From Geobacter sp. (GTDB lineage: Bacteria; Desulfobacterota; Desulfuromonadia; Geobacterales; Geobacteraceae): a stretch of 64,000 nt of DNA. Under the pieces are notes generated by a model that saw only the letters and a list, made by a program, of their open reading frames with translations, was not told the DNA's origin and searched no databases. Of the stretch, positions 42,140-52,019 are shown one piece after another; within the stretch, counting starts at the first letter, position 1; each line of letters opens with the position of its first letter. A program made the position numbers and the translations under genes. Location: positions 1 through 64,000 of the forward strand of contig POSG01000011.1 of the NCBI GenBank assembly GCA_003314535.1, in the 5' to 3' direction.

Positions 42140-43276
42140 ATGAAACTCAACCGCATTACGGCAATTTCGAAAAAAGAGTTCCTCCATATCATCCGCGACC
42201 CGCGCAGCCTGGGCATGGGCATCGCCATCCCCATGCTCATGCTGTTCCTTTTCGGCTATGCCCTGACGCTTGACGTGGACAGGGTCCCCCTTATCGCCTG
42301 GGACCAGAGCGGAACCCATGCCGGCCGCGAACTGACCAGCCGTTTCGCAGGCTCCCGTTATTTTTCACTGTATGGCTACACCGACAACTATCGGGCCATC
42401 GAACATGCCATAGACTCCAGGGAGGCGATCATCGCGCTTGTCATACCCGCTGATTTCGGCCGAAGCGTCGAGGCGGGGCGGAAAACCTCCGTGCAGGTGA
42501 TCCTTGACGGAAGCGACCCCAATACGGCCACCTACGCCCAGGGCTATGCCGAAAGCGTGATATCCCGCTACTCGGGGGAGATCGTGCTGGAGCAGACGCG
42601 CCGGGTTTCGGGTATGGAACCCCGACTTGCCCGGCTCGATGTACGGCCCCGCGTCTGGTTCAATACCGACATGGTGTCGAAAAACTACATTTTCCCCGGC
42701 CTCATTGCAGTCATCATGATGATCATTGCCGCCCTGCTCACCTCACTGACCATTGCCCGGGAATGGGAAACCGGCACCATGGAGCAGCTCATCTCAACCC
42801 CTCTCACCGGAGCGGAGTTGATCGCGGGCAAACTCGTCCCCTATTTCACCATCGGCATCCTCGACCTGATACTGTCCGTGCTGGTGGGGGAATTCATCTT
42901 CGACATCCCGCTGCGCGGCAGTCTGCCGCTTTTGTTCGGGCTGTCCATCGTCTTTCTCGTCGGGGCGCTGTCCTTGGGAATCCTGATCAGCATCGTCACC
43001 AAAAGCCAGCTCGTGGCGAGCCAGCTGGCGCTGGTCGCCACTATGCTCCCGGCCTTTCTGCTCTCCGGCTTCATCTTCCCCATAGACACCATGCCCGGCC
43101 CGATACGGATCATCACGCACATAGTCACTGCCCGCTATTTCGTGTCCATCCTGCGGGGCATTTACCTCAAGGGAGTCGGCCTGGGGGTCATGGCCTGGGA
43201 AGTGGCCCTGCTTGCCGTGTTCGCGGCAGTGGTGCTTGGTTTGTCCGTCATGAAGTTCAGAAAGAAGATGGAATAA
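42140..43276 (+). CDS. ABC-2 type permease (YbhS-like)
   Basis: This 378-residue protein has a first membrane segment (GMGIAIPMLMLFLFGYAL) and a large periplasmic domain of about 140 residues. Five further segments start at NYIFPGLIAVIMMIIAALLTSLTIAREWETGTMEQLISTP, the diagnostic ABC-2 loop with EWETGTMEQL. I chose ATG 42140, with AGGA just ahead; a long in-frame extension back to 41990 overlaps the ATPase gene. It is followed by a heptamer-repeat element of about 185 bp that separates it from the second permease. Confidence 0.9.
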   Translation: MKLNRITAISKKEFLHIIRDPRSLGMGIAIPMLMLFLFGYALTLDVDRVPLIAWDQSGTHAGRELTSRFAGSRYFSLYGYTDNYRAIEHAIDSREAIIALVIPADFGRSVEAGRKTSVQVILDGSDPNTATYAQGYAESVISRYSGEIVLEQTRRVSGMEPRLARLDVRPRVWFNTDMVSKNYIFPGLIAVIMMIIAALLTSLTIAREWETGTMEQLISTPLTGAELIAGKLVPYFTIGILDLILSVLVGEFIFDIPLRGSLPLLFGLSIVFLVGALSLGILISIVTKSQLVASQLALVATMLPAFLLSGFIFPIDTMPGPIRIITHIVTARYFVSILRGIYLKGVGLGVMAWEVALLAVFAAVVLGLSVMKFRKKME

Positions 43277-43309
43277 CCGCTGACGCTTGGAGCGTCTAAG
43301 GCGAGAAGC

Positions 43310-43494
43310 CAGGAGTCAGAATTCAGAAGAAAAACGGAGCCTTCCCTTTTTGCTTATGGCTTTACTTCCGACGTCCGGATTGTCGCTTCTGGATGCCGGT
43401 AGTTATTATGACTCCCAACCATGGGCTTCCTGTTTTCGACTACTGATTTTCAATGCCTTTATTCTGACTCCTGACTACTGACTTCTGGATTCTG
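43310..43494. repeat. Inverted heptamer-repeat element, copy 2
   Basis: CAG recurs at 43310, 43317 and 43324 in the left arm. CTG recurs at 43464, 43471, 43478, 43485 and 43492 in the right arm, all on a 7-base period. The units (CAGGAGT, CAGAATT, CAGTAGT) are of the same type as copy 1. The centre of about 130 bp shows no further repeats. A 6-bp hairpin GACGCT/AGCGTC (43282-43296) lies just to the left. Confidence 0.75.
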
Positions 43495-43504
43495 GGTTAT
43501 AAAA

Positions 43505-44632
43505 ATGCTCGAACGTCTGAAGGCCATGCTGATAAAGGAATTCATCCAGGTGCTGCGCGACCCCCGGATGCGCTTCATCATATTCCTGGTGCCCGTGTTC
43601 CAGACCGTTGTCTTCGGCTATGCAGTGAACACGGATGTCAGGGATGTGAAGATGGCCGTCTATGACCTGGACAACAGCCCGGAAAGCCGGGATCTCACTG
43701 CGCGCTTTTCAGGCTCGGGCTATTTTCGCATCGTGGAACATGTCTTCAGGGAGCAGCGGTTGGTTGAACTTATGGACAAAGGCGAGACAAAAGTCGTCCT
43801 GCGCATGAACAGGGGATTCGGCGAAGCCCTCCGCTCCGGAAGGCTGGCGCCGGTGCAGATGATCCTTGACGGAACCGACTCCAACACTGCGGGCATCGCC
43901 CTGAACTACGCTGCGAGAATTGCGGGCCGCTTCAGCGAACTGGTGATGGTTGAAAGGGCGGGCCGGGTCTTCGGCCCCGCTTACCGGTCGGGGGGGGTGG
44001 GGATGGAGAGCCGCGCATGGTTCAACGAAAACCTGGAAAGCCGGAACTACTATGTCCCGGCAGTCATCGCCAACATAGTTTTGATCATCACCATACTCCT
44101 TTCCAGCATGGCAGTGGTGCGGGAGAAAGAGATCGGCACCATGGAGCAGATCATCGTCACTCCCATCCGCAGGGGCGAATTCATCCTCGGCAAGACCATC
44201 CCGTTCATCATGATCGGCTTTATCGACGTGGCTCTCATCACCCTGGTGGCCGTTTTCTGGTTCGGCGTTCCAATCCGTGGAAGCCTCGCCATCCTGTTCG
44301 GGGCGACTGCCCTATTCCTCATGAGCAGCCTCGGCTTCGGCCTTCTCATATCCACGGTCAGCAGGACCCAGCAGCAGGCCATGATGAGCGCCTTCTTCTT
44401 CATCTTCCCGGCCATGCTCCTCTCCGGATTCGCATTTCCCATCGAGAACATGCCCCGGACCGTACAGTGGCTCACCTTGATCAACCCCCTCAGATATTAC
44501 CTTGTCATCATCCGCGGGATATTCCTCAAGGGTGTGGGAATCACCATCCTCTGGCAGCAGTTCCTCGCCCTGTTCCTGCTCGGTGCCGTGATCCTTTCAT
44601 TTGCCGTAAACCGCTTCCGGAAAACCCTCTGA
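43505..44632 (+). CDS. ABC-2 type permease (YbhR-like)
   Basis: This 375-residue permease parallels the previous one: a first segment (MRFIIFLVPVFQTVVFGYAV), a periplasmic domain, and then NYYVPAVIANIVLIITILLSSMAVVREKEIGTMEQIIVTPIRR with the REKEIGTMEQ loop. Further segments follow, including a late FPAMLLSGFAFPIENMP. It completes an adaptor-ATPase-ATPase-permease-permease exporter. No outer-membrane gene follows, so it may borrow a TolC-type channel encoded elsewhere. The substrate is not predictable. Confidence 0.9.
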   Translation: MLERLKAMLIKEFIQVLRDPRMRFIIFLVPVFQTVVFGYAVNTDVRDVKMAVYDLDNSPESRDLTARFSGSGYFRIVEHVFREQRLVELMDKGETKVVLRMNRGFGEALRSGRLAPVQMILDGTDSNTAGIALNYAARIAGRFSELVMVERAGRVFGPAYRSGGVGMESRAWFNENLESRNYYVPAVIANIVLIITILLSSMAVVREKEIGTMEQIIVTPIRRGEFILGKTIPFIMIGFIDVALITLVAVFWFGVPIRGSLAILFGATALFLMSSLGFGLLISTVSRTQQQAMMSAFFFIFPAMLLSGFAFPIENMPRTVQWLTLINPLRYYLVIIRGIFLKGVGITILWQQFLALFLLGAVILSFAVNRFRKTL

Positions 44633-44668
44633 CCCGAATCATCACAACAAATAAAAGAAAAACCGCGC

Positions 44669-44684
44669 TGATGTCTTGACATCA
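44669..44684. promoter_or_regulatory. Perfect 16-bp palindrome before the response regulator
   Basis: TGATGTC and GACATCA are perfect 7-bp arms around TT. It lies 37 bp past the permease stop and 84 bp before the receiver gene. The centre TGTCTTGACA also occurs in the MarR operator at 19783-19798. It may be an operator or a small terminator stem; the following bases (TTAAG) are not a U-tract. Confidence 0.5.
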
Positions 44685-44767
44685 TTAAGTGATTCATGTT
44701 TTTCTATAACGATCCATCAGACAGCAAAACATGACAAGGTCCCCTCTCCACAGCATGGCAAACATCC

Positions 44768-45253
44768 ATGAGTCATGACCGGGGAAGGAGCGCGCGAAGC
44801 ACGGGACACCTGAAGGGGTCAGTCTTGAGAAGCGACAGAAGGCGAGAGAAACACAAGGCATCGATTCTCTACGTGGAAGACGAAGCAATAACCCGAATGA
44901 CCGTCCACAAGATGCTGCAGGCCAGGTATACCACTATCTACCAGGCAGGTGACGGCAGAGAAGGTCTCGAACTTTACAAAACGCACCATCCGGATGTCAT
45001 CATAACCGACACGCGCATGCCGCTCATGGACGGGATTCACATGTCGAGAGCCATCAGGGAATTGAACCCCGACATACCCATTATTTTCATCACCGCGAAC
45101 GAGGATGCTGATTTCGTCGAGGAAACGAAAAAGCTGAAAGTAACCCGCAACATCATCAAGCCGATCGTGCTGAGGGAACTGTTCGCTACGCTGGAAAACA
45201 TCCTGGGCATTCCGGCCCCGCCCGACAGGCACGGAGAAGGCCAGCCGGGGTGA
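44768..45253 (+). CDS. Single-domain response regulator
   Basis: This 161-residue protein has one receiver domain: ILYVEDEAI with the acidic pair, DVIITDTRMPLMDG with the phospho-accepting Asp, IFITAN with the Thr, and IIKP with the Lys. No output domain follows. Such lone receivers relay phosphate or bind other proteins. The first 30 residues are basic and low in complexity, so the true start may be a TTG at 44824, which has AAGGGG ahead. The gene ends 10 bp from the convergent photolyase stop. The partner kinase is not evident. Confidence 0.75.
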   Translation: MSHDRGRSARSTGHLKGSVLRSDRRREKHKASILYVEDEAITRMTVHKMLQARYTTIYQAGDGREGLELYKTHHPDVIITDTRMPLMDGIHMSRAIRELNPDIPIIFITANEDADFVEETKKLKVTRNIIKPIVLRELFATLENILGIPAPPDRHGEGQPG

Positions 45254-45263
45254 CCCCTGTGTA

Positions 45264-46637
45264 TCACGCCTGCAAGGACATTCCGCCCTCCCCTTGCCCC
45301 ACCCTTCGTATGTAGCCTTCCACATCGAATTTCTTCTTGCATCCCTGGTAGGTCATTGAACGTATCTTGCCATAGACCGGGCGTTCCGGCCAAGGCCTGT
45401 CATGGACACCGCCCATGCTCCAGGCGATACCGGCGTAGCCGTTGGGGTCGCGACCGTCAAGCTCGTAACGGTCGTTAAGGTAGATGGCCGTTTCCATCGC
45501 CTGCTCCGGCGAGGCGCTCCATTCCAGGATCTTCTTTGCCCAGTACATCCTCAGGTAACCATGCATTTTCCCGTATTTCATCATCTCTTCCTGGGCCGCG
45601 TTCCACAAGGGATCATGGGTTTCGGAGCTCTCGAATTGCTCCCGGCCGTATAGAAAAGCGCGCTGATCATGCCGGTGCCTTTCCAGTGTTTCCCTGGCCC
45701 ATGCGGGAAAACAGCTTGACCTGTCGTAATCCGGAGTGTATCGGCAGAAATTGTCCGACAGTTCCCGCCGTACGATCAACTCCTCCAGGAATGATTCCAG
45801 TGCAGTGAAGTTCCCGTCGAACCGTTGCGAAGCCAGGGCTGCACGTTGGGGTGCGAGCTGTCCGAAATGAAAATAGGGGGAAAGGTTCGACTGGCAGTTA
45901 ATCACCGGGTCATTTCTCGACACATAGCAGGAGGAAAGCCTGTTTTCCAGGAAGTCCCTCAAGGTCCGTCGCGCTGCCCGTTCTCCCGGTTCAATCCGGG
46001 AGATTTCCCCGACCGAGCGATCAACCCGCAGCTCCTTTCGAAGCTGTTCCCAGTCCATGCGCTCCGGTTTTCCTTTCCACGGGAAGGGATGTTCGCAGAG
46101 CGGCGGGAAATCCGTCAGGAATTCCGGTAGCGCCTTGCGAATCTTCGGCCGGAATGTATGGGCGCCGAATTCCCGTTTCGAAGAGGCTATCGGGCAGGGA
46201 ACAATGTTATGGGCATCGACTACCTCGAACGGAACCGTGATTCCCTCTGCCACTTTCCGGTCCCAACGCTCCTTGAGCCTCAGCGGATTGAAGTCCGCAA
46301 CCAGGCGGGATACACCCTGCTCACCGACGAAACGCGGGATCTCCATCTCCGGGTCCCCCACCAGAAGGGAAAACCGGATGCCCTTCTCCGCCAGGCGCCC
46401 GGCCACCCCTTCCAGTCCCCGCAGCATGAAACCGTAATGGCGGATCGTCGCACCCAGGTATTCCGGAACCAGGCAAAACACGACGCCGAGTGGCACCTTG
46501 CGTTCCAGCGCCGACTCCTGGGCATGCAGCAGCGCCCAGTTATCATCAGCCCGCTGGTCCCGGCTCATCCAGTAAACAACCGGGCCAGGCGTGGAAACGC
46601 CATCTCTGGCATAAACAATTCTTTTATGATCAACCAT
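45264..46637 (-). CDS. phrB: Class II CPD photolyase (deoxyribodipyrimidine photolyase)
   Basis: This 457-residue protein has the class II hallmark VVYWMSRDQRADDNWALLHAQ close to the N-terminus (photolyase alpha/beta domain). In the C-terminal FAD-binding half, YGKMHGYLRMYWAKKILEWS and LNDRYELDGRDPNGYAGIAWS match the class II signature. The enzyme uses FADH and blue light to split cyclobutane pyrimidine dimers. I chose ATG 46637, with GAGG ahead of it; a TTG at 46649 is also in frame. A 7-bp inverted repeat CATGCCG/CGGCATG lies upstream at 46672-46701. Confidence 0.9.
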   Translation of the reverse strand: MVDHKRIVYARDGVSTPGPVVYWMSRDQRADDNWALLHAQESALERKVPLGVVFCLVPEYLGATIRHYGFMLRGLEGVAGRLAEKGIRFSLLVGDPEMEIPRFVGEQGVSRLVADFNPLRLKERWDRKVAEGITVPFEVVDAHNIVPCPIASSKREFGAHTFRPKIRKALPEFLTDFPPLCEHPFPWKGKPERMDWEQLRKELRVDRSVGEISRIEPGERAARRTLRDFLENRLSSCYVSRNDPVINCQSNLSPYFHFGQLAPQRAALASQRFDGNFTALESFLEELIVRRELSDNFCRYTPDYDRSSCFPAWARETLERHRHDQRAFLYGREQFESSETHDPLWNAAQEEMMKYGKMHGYLRMYWAKKILEWSASPEQAMETAIYLNDRYELDGRDPNGYAGIAWSMGGVHDRPWPERPVYGKIRSMTYQGCKKKFDVEGYIRRVGQGEGGMSLQA

Positions 46638-46896
46638 CACGCACCTCAACCCTCGAAATCACCAGGATATTCATGCCGCACATGACCGGCCTCCCGGCAT
46701 GAACCCCGTACTAACACTCTAATTAACGATAGCAGATCGCCATAAATTTCAACCCATGTCTCACAAAATTTAACGTATACACAAGATGCAGCCCCACAGT
46801 CCTTTTTATTGTGTTCATGCAAAATCAAAAATGGCTATAATGCCTTTTCAGCTGCTGCCGGAATGGATGACAAAAAATCCCGAAAGGAGTAAACCA

Positions 46897-47754
46897 ATGG
46901 CGCTTGACGCTGTCACACTTGAAAAAGCAGAGGGGTTTAAGTCGAAGCTGAAGAGAATAGTCCCCAGAACACTCGGAATCCTTTTTGCCCTGCTGATTTT
47001 CTTCCTGTTCCTGAACCCGTTCGTCATCATCGGCGCAGGCGAGCGGGGAGTAGTGCTCAACTTCGGGGCGGTTTCCCCGAATGTACTCGGAGAGGGGCTG
47101 CACCTCCGGGTGCCCATAATGCAGAAGATCGTCAAGATGGACGTGAAGGTGCAGAAATCCCAGACCGACGCCGAGGCGGCATCCAAGGACCTGCAGGAGA
47201 CTTTCTCAACCATCGCGCTGAACTTCCACATACTGCCGGAGAAAGTGAACGTGATTTTCCAGAAGCTGGGCGCCAATTTCAAGGAACGGATCATCGACCC
47301 GGCGGTGCAGGAAGTGGTGAAGGCGGTAACAGCCAAGTACACTGCCGTGGAAGTCATCACCCAGCGGGAAAAGGTCCGCTCGGAAATCCGCGAAATGCTG
47401 AAGCAGCGGCTCATGGCCTACAACATCATCGTGGACGATTTCTCCATCGTCAACTTCAAGTTCTCCGACCAGTTCTCCCAGGCCATCGAGCAGAAGCAGA
47501 CTGCGGAACAGCTGGCCTTCAAGGCCCAGCGGGATCTGGAAAGGATAAAGATCGAAGCCGAACAGAAGGTCACCCAGGCCAAGGCCGAAGCCGAAGCACT
47601 GAGGCTGCAGAAAGAAAACGTAACATCGGCGCTGGTCAAGCTGCGCCAGATCGAAGCGTCATTGAAGGCAATTGAAAAATGGGACGGACATATGCCGAAG
47701 GTGACGGCCGGGGCGGTTCCCTTCATTGATGTGAAGAGCCTGGAAAAGGATTGA
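46897..47754 (+). CDS. SPFH/prohibitin-family membrane protein
   Basis: This 285-residue protein has one membrane segment (TLGILFALLIFFLFLNPFVII) followed by the SPFH domain (GAGERGVVLNFGAVSPNVLGEGLHLRVPIMQKIVKMDVKVQ onward). A coiled-coil region rich in Glu, Lys, Ala and Gln (about 195-255) completes the prohibitin pattern. Prohibitin-like proteins form large membrane rings and scaffold proteases or membrane domains. ATG 46897 has AAAGGAG eight bases ahead; an extension to 46786 is unlikely. It converges with trpB, with a probable shared hairpin between. Confidence 0.85.
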   Translation: MALDAVTLEKAEGFKSKLKRIVPRTLGILFALLIFFLFLNPFVIIGAGERGVVLNFGAVSPNVLGEGLHLRVPIMQKIVKMDVKVQKSQTDAEAASKDLQETFSTIALNFHILPEKVNVIFQKLGANFKERIIDPAVQEVVKAVTAKYTAVEVITQREKVRSEIREMLKQRLMAYNIIVDDFSIVNFKFSDQFSQAIEQKQTAEQLAFKAQRDLERIKIEAEQKVTQAKAEAEALRLQKENVTSALVKLRQIEASLKAIEKWDGHMPKVTAGAVPFIDVKSLEKD

Positions 47755-47774
47755 CGCGGGACGGGGAAAAACGC

Positions 47775-47808
47775 AGGGGCGAAGCAGATGCCTTGCCTGC
47801 TCCGCCCT
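47775..47808. terminator. Hairpin between convergent SPFH and trpB genes
   Basis: AGGGGCGAAGCAG (47775-47787) pairs imperfectly with CTGCTCCGCCCT (47797-47808). It lies 20 bp after the SPFH stop and 5 bp before the trpB stop. It could serve as a two-way terminator, although U-tracts are weak on both sides. Confidence 0.4.
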
Positions 47809-47812
47809 GATG

Positions 47813-49003
47813 TTACAATTTGACCCCCATGTAATCCGCCACTGTATGGATGTCCTTGTCCCCACGTCCCGACAGGCAGACCACTATGGTCTTGTCGGAC
47901 GGCAGGGTCGGCGCCAGCTTCAGCACATGGGCAATGGCGTGGGAAGATTCCAGGGCAGGGAGGATGCCCTCCTCCTGCGTCAGGACCCGGAACCCTTCCA
48001 TGGCTTCGTCGTCGGTAATGGAAACATACTCCGCGCGCCCGGTGTCCTTGAGCCAGGCGTGTTCGGGGCCGACTCCCGGGTAATCCAGGCCTGCGGAAAT
48101 TGAATGGGCATAAGCTATCTGGCCGTCGTCGTCCTGGAGCAGGTAGGTCTTGTTGCCGTGGAGCACCCCGACGCGCCCCGCGCAGAGTGGAGCGGCATGC
48201 TTGCCGGTGGAAATCCCGAAACCGGCCGCCTCGACGCCGATCAGGCGTACCTCCGGCTCATCGATGAAAGGGTGGAAAAGACCCAGCGAATTGCTGCCGC
48301 CTCCCACCGCTGCCACCAGGTAATCCGGAAGCCTTCCTTCCGCCCGGTCGTGCTGCAGCTTGGCTTCCCGCCCGATGACCGACTGGAAGTCGCGCACCAT
48401 CATGGGATAGGGATGGGGTCCGGCGGTGGTGCCGATGACGTAGAAGGTGTCCCTGACGTAAGTGACCCAGTTGCGGATCGCCTCGTTCATGGCGTCCTTG
48501 AGTGTGGCGGTCCCGGAAGAGACCGGGGTCACCTTGGCGCCCAAAAGCTTCATGCGGAACACGTTGAGGGACTGGCGGCGGATATCCTCCTCCCCCATGA
48601 AGACCTCGCATTCCATGCCGAACAGTGCCGCTATAGTCGCCGTCGCCACGCCGTGCTGGCCGGCGCCGGTTTCGGCTATGACCCGCTTCTTACCCATCCG
48701 TTTCGCCAGCAGGCCCTGTCCGATGGTGTTGTTGATCTTGTGCGCCCCGGTATGGTTCAGGTCCTCACGCTTCAGGTAGATCTTCGCCCCGCCGAGCTTC
48801 TTTGTCAGCTTTTCGGCGAAATAGAGCGGATTGGGCCTTCCCACGTACTCCTTGAGATAATAGTTGAACTCGTCCTTGAAGTCGCGGTCGTTCCTGATGC
48901 CGCAGTATGCCTTTTCCAGCTCCAGCAGAATCGGCATGAGAGTCTCGGGAACGAACCTGCCGCCGAAGTCGCCGAAGTGGCCGGACTTGTCGGGTAATTT
49001 CAT
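47813..49003 (-). CDS. trpB: Tryptophan synthase beta subunit
   Basis: This 396-residue protein is a standard TrpB1. The PLP lysine is in HTGAHKINN, the phosphate-binding loop is GGGSNSLG, and it starts with [16 protein letters not shown]. It condenses indole with serine to make tryptophan and normally needs TrpA for indole supply. It is the last gene of the minus-strand trp operon, 27 bp after trpF. No trpA follows: the next sequence is a hairpin and then a convergent gene. GGAGGTTAC lies just ahead of ATG 49003. Confidence 0.95.
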   Translation of the reverse strand: MKLPDKSGHFGDFGGRFVPETLMPILLELEKAYCGIRNDRDFKDEFNYYLKEYVGRPNPLYFAEKLTKKLGGAKIYLKREDLNHTGAHKINNTIGQGLLAKRMGKKRVIAETGAGQHGVATATIAALFGMECEVFMGEEDIRRQSLNVFRMKLLGAKVTPVSSGTATLKDAMNEAIRNWVTYVRDTFYVIGTTAGPHPYPMMVRDFQSVIGREAKLQHDRAEGRLPDYLVAAVGGGSNSLGLFHPFIDEPEVRLIGVEAAGFGISTGKHAAPLCAGRVGVLHGNKTYLLQDDDGQIAYAHSISAGLDYPGVGPEHAWLKDTGRAEYVSITDDEAMEGFRVLTQEEGILPALESSHAIAHVLKLAPTLPSDKTIVVCLSGRGDKDIHTVADYMGVKL

Positions 49004-49030
49004 GTAACCTCCGATGTTTCACGACAAAAT

Positions 49031-49642
49031 TTAAAAACCCTTCGCGCACCTTATCAATTCCGCGACCTTTGCGTGGTCCTTCTTCCCGGGCGCCGACTCC
49101 ACGCCGCTGGAAACGTCTATCCCGTAAGGCTCCACAGTCTCCACGGCCCTGAGAACGTTTGAAGGTTTCAGCCCGCCTGCCAGAATTATCGGACCATACT
49201 GCTTGGCCATCCTGGCGGTCTCCCAGTTGAAGGTCAGGCCGGTTCCGCCGTAAGTCCCGGGCACGTAGGCATCGAGAAGATAACCTGAAACCGGGAAAGC
49301 CCGGATTGCCTCCAGGCTGGTGATGTCGCGGACACGAAAAGCCTTCACAACCTTGTGCCGGAGGCCGGCGCAGAATGCAGGCGACTCGTCGCCGTGAAGC
49401 TGTACGATACCTATGCCGCTGCGCTCCACGGCACTTGCAATGAACGTGGCGGGATTGTTGACGAAGACCCCGACAGCCGAAACGAACGGCGGAAGTTTGC
49501 GAATAATCCTCTCCGCTGCCTCGAAGGTGATGCAGCGGGGCGACAGGTTGTAGAATACGAAACCCAGGGCATCGGCTCCCGCGTCCACCGCCTGCAGGGC
49601 ATCATCCTCATTGGTAATCCCGCAGATCTTGACTTTGACCAT
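49031..49642 (-). CDS. trpF: Phosphoribosylanthranilate isomerase
   Basis: This 203-residue protein has the TrpF barrel with the catalytic Cys in VKICGITNEDDA, and the Asp in LLDAYVPGTYGGTG; ILAGGLKPSNV and GIDVSSGVES give the phosphate-binding part. It isomerises phosphoribosylanthranilate in the third step of tryptophan synthesis. ATG 49642 is preferred over GTG 49651, because AAAGG then has normal spacing. Upstream, between it and trpB2, lies a spacer of about 120 bp carrying a C/G-rich palindrome. Confidence 0.95.
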   Translation of the reverse strand: MVKVKICGITNEDDALQAVDAGADALGFVFYNLSPRCITFEAAERIIRKLPPFVSAVGVFVNNPATFIASAVERSGIGIVQLHGDESPAFCAGLRHKVVKAFRVRDITSLEAIRAFPVSGYLLDAYVPGTYGGTGLTFNWETARMAKQYGPIILAGGLKPSNVLRAVETVEPYGIDVSSGVESAPGKKDHAKVAELIRCAKGF

Positions 49643-49680
49643 TACCGTCACCTTTTCTCTTTTTTCAAATCCCCCCCCTG

Positions 49681-49701
49681 CCCCCCTTTCATAAAGGGGG
49701 G
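49681..49701. repeat. CCCCCCTTT/AAAGGGGGG palindrome in the trpB2-trpF spacer
   Basis: Perfect 9-bp arms surround CAT. Nearby bases repeat the theme (CCCCCCC at about 49671 and GGGGGATCGAGGGGGA at 49742-49757). This is a common type of small interspersed repeat. Its hairpin would sit inside the trp transcript. Confidence 0.7.
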
Positions 49702-49764
49702 AATGAAAGATGAGCGGTCAGTCGATCCGCCTTTGAGAAAGGGGGATCGAGGGGGATTTCAGCG

Positions 49765-51120
49765 TTACAAGGACACTTTCGGCAGACGATCCAGCGCCTC
49801 CCGGATCTTTTCCTCGGGATACTCGTAGTCTTCCAGCGCCCCGGAAAGATAGGCGTCATAGGCAGCCATGTCCACCTGCCCGTGGCCGGAAAGGCCGAAC
49901 AGGATGGTCTTTTCCCTCCCCTCTTCCTTTGCCATCACGGCCTCGTCAATGGCAGCGCGTATGGCATGGGATGATTCGGGCGCGGGCACGATACCCTCGC
50001 TGCGGGCAAAGAGGACGGCAGCCTCAAAACAGGCATTCTGGCTGTAGGCCTTTGCCTCGATCTCGCCGGCATGGCACAACTGCGAGACCAACGGAGACTC
50101 GCCGTGATAGCGCAGCCCGCCCGCATGGATGCCCGGCGGCATGAAATCATGGCCCAGGGTATACATCATGGCTATGGGAGCCATTTTCGCGGTGTCACCG
50201 TAGTCGAAAGCATAGACGCCCTTGGTCAGAGTGGGGCAGGAAGCGGGCTCCACAGCAAGGCAACGGACCTTTTTCCCCGAAGCGCGGTCCGCGATGAAGG
50301 GAAACGACAGGCCGGCGAAATTGGAGCCGCCGCCGCAGCAGGCGATGACCACGTCAGGATAATCGCCCGCAATCTCCATCTGTGCCTTGGCCTCCTGGCC
50401 TATGACGGTCTGGTGGAGGCAAACGTGGTTCAGCACGCTGCCCAGGGCATAGTTGGTGTCCTCATGGGTCGCCGCATCCTCCACCGCCTCGGAGATGGCG
50501 ATCCCCAGGCTGCCCAGGTTGTCCGGGTCATGGGCGAGAATGGAGCGGCCCGCATTGGTGAACTCGGAGGGCGACGCGATCACTTCGGCGCCCCAAAGCT
50601 GCATCATGCTCTTGCGGTAAGGCTTCTGGGTGAACGAAACCTTTACCATGTAGACCGTGCACTCCATGCCGAAGAAACTGCAGGCAAGGGCGAGGGAGCT
50701 ACCCCACTGCCCTGCGCCGGTCTCTGTGGCGAGCCGTCGGATACCGGCCTGCTTGTTGTACCAGGCCTGGGGTATGGCTGAATTGGGCTTGTGGGAACCT
50801 GCAGGAGACACGCCCTCGTGCTTGTAGTAAATGTGTGCGGGAGTGCCCAGGGCCTTTTCCAGCCTCCGCGCCCGGTAAAGGGGGGTCGGTCTCCACAACT
50901 GGTATATCTCGCGGATCTCATCGGGGATATCGATCCAGCGTTCTTGCGAAACCTCCTGCTCTATCAGCGACAGGGGGAATATGGGAAGCAGGTCATCCGG
51001 GGTGACTGGCTGCAGAGTTCGGGGGTTGATGACCGGCGCAAGGGGACCCGGCATGTCCGGGATGATATTGTACCACTGTTTCGGTATCCGGTCTTCGGGA
51101 AGCAGAATCTTGGTGGTCAT
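49765..51120 (-). CDS. trpB2: TrpB2-type tryptophan synthase beta chain
   Basis: This 451-residue protein is the long, TrpB-like second form. Its PLP lysine is in GSHKPNSA, the phosphate loop is [11 protein letters not shown] and it starts with a family-typical segment around [17 protein letters not shown]. TrpB2 enzymes often lack a tight TrpA interface and can salvage free indole or serve other beta-replacement reactions. It lies in the trp operon between trpC and trpF. ATG 51120 has AGGAGGC just ahead; an in-frame extension to 51195 is unlikely. Confidence 0.95.
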   Translation of the reverse strand: MTTKILLPEDRIPKQWYNIIPDMPGPLAPVINPRTLQPVTPDDLLPIFPLSLIEQEVSQERWIDIPDEIREIYQLWRPTPLYRARRLEKALGTPAHIYYKHEGVSPAGSHKPNSAIPQAWYNKQAGIRRLATETGAGQWGSSLALACSFFGMECTVYMVKVSFTQKPYRKSMMQLWGAEVIASPSEFTNAGRSILAHDPDNLGSLGIAISEAVEDAATHEDTNYALGSVLNHVCLHQTVIGQEAKAQMEIAGDYPDVVIACCGGGSNFAGLSFPFIADRASGKKVRCLAVEPASCPTLTKGVYAFDYGDTAKMAPIAMMYTLGHDFMPPGIHAGGLRYHGESPLVSQLCHAGEIEAKAYSQNACFEAAVLFARSEGIVPAPESSHAIRAAIDEAVMAKEEGREKTILFGLSGHGQVDMAAYDAYLSGALEDYEYPEEKIREALDRLPKVSL

Positions 51121-51154
51121 TGAGCCTCCTGGCAAATGAATGGGTGCAAATGGG

Positions 51155-51985
51155 CTATATGGTCGACAATTGAGTTCTGTTTCTGTTCTCACCAAGGATT
51201 TCCAGCACTTTCGCGCCGATATCGGCCTCCCGCATGAGAGACTCTCCGATCAGGAAGGCACGCGCACCGGCCGCTCTAAGCCTGAGAATGTCATCCCGTG
51301 TGTGGACACCGCTCTCCGCAACAGGGAAACGCCCCGGCGGCATGAGGGCGCACAGCCTCTCGGTCGTCGCTAGGTCGACCTCGAACGTGCGCAGGTTGCG
51401 GTTGTTGATCCCGACCAGCAGGCAATCGGTCTCCAGGGCGGTTTCCAGTTCCGCCTCGTCGTGGACTTCCAGCAGGACATCGAGGGTCAGTTCGCGGGCA
51501 ATGGAGATGAATTCTCGCAGGCTGGGGAGGTCGAGCATGGCCGCGATCAGGAGTATGGCATCCGCCCCGGCGGCACGCGCCTCCCATATCTGGTACTCGT
51601 CGAAGATGAAATCCTTCCGCAACAGGGGAAGGTTCACAGCAGAGCGGATAGCTGACAGGTAGTCCAGGTGGCCGAGGAAGAAATGCTCGTCGGTAAGGAC
51701 CGAGAGGCACGCAGCCCCGTTTTTCTCATAGATCCCGGCAATGGCAACCGGATCGAAGTCGGCGCGGATGACCCCCTTGCTGGGAGAGCCCTTCTTCACT
51801 TCGGCGATCAAAGCGGTCCGTCCGCATTCATCCACCCGCTCAAGGGATTTCCTGAACCCGCGCACCGGCGGCGCATCACTGCATCGCGCATTCAGTTCGG
51901 CAAGGGAACGGCGCGTCTTGGCAGCTGCCAGCTCGTTCCTCTTGTACTCAACAATTTTCCGCAATATATCCGGGGTACCGCTCAT
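51155..51985 (-). CDS. trpC: Indole-3-glycerol phosphate synthase
   Basis: This 276-residue barrel protein shows the catalytic and phosphate-binding stretches of Trp[14 protein letters not shown] (Glu and Lys), [27 protein letters not shown] (second Lys), [20 protein letters not shown] and [11 protein letters not shown]. It closes the indole ring by decarboxylation. It is unfused, unlike the enteric TrpC-F enzyme; trpF is separate here. A GAGG precedes ATG 51985 and the gene lies 34 bp after trpD. Confidence 0.95.
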   Translation of the reverse strand: MSGTPDILRKIVEYKRNELAAAKTRRSLAELNARCSDAPPVRGFRKSLERVDECGRTALIAEVKKGSPSKGVIRADFDPVAIAGIYEKNGAACLSVLTDEHFFLGHLDYLSAIRSAVNLPLLRKDFIFDEYQIWEARAAGADAILLIAAMLDLPSLREFISIARELTLDVLLEVHDEAELETALETDCLLVGINNRNLRTFEVDLATTERLCALMPPGRFPVAESGVHTRDDILRLRAAGARAFLIGESLMREADIGAKVLEILGENRNRTQLSTI

Positions 51986-52019
51986 TGACCGCCTCAGTCT
52001 TTTCCTTTTCGAATATGGT

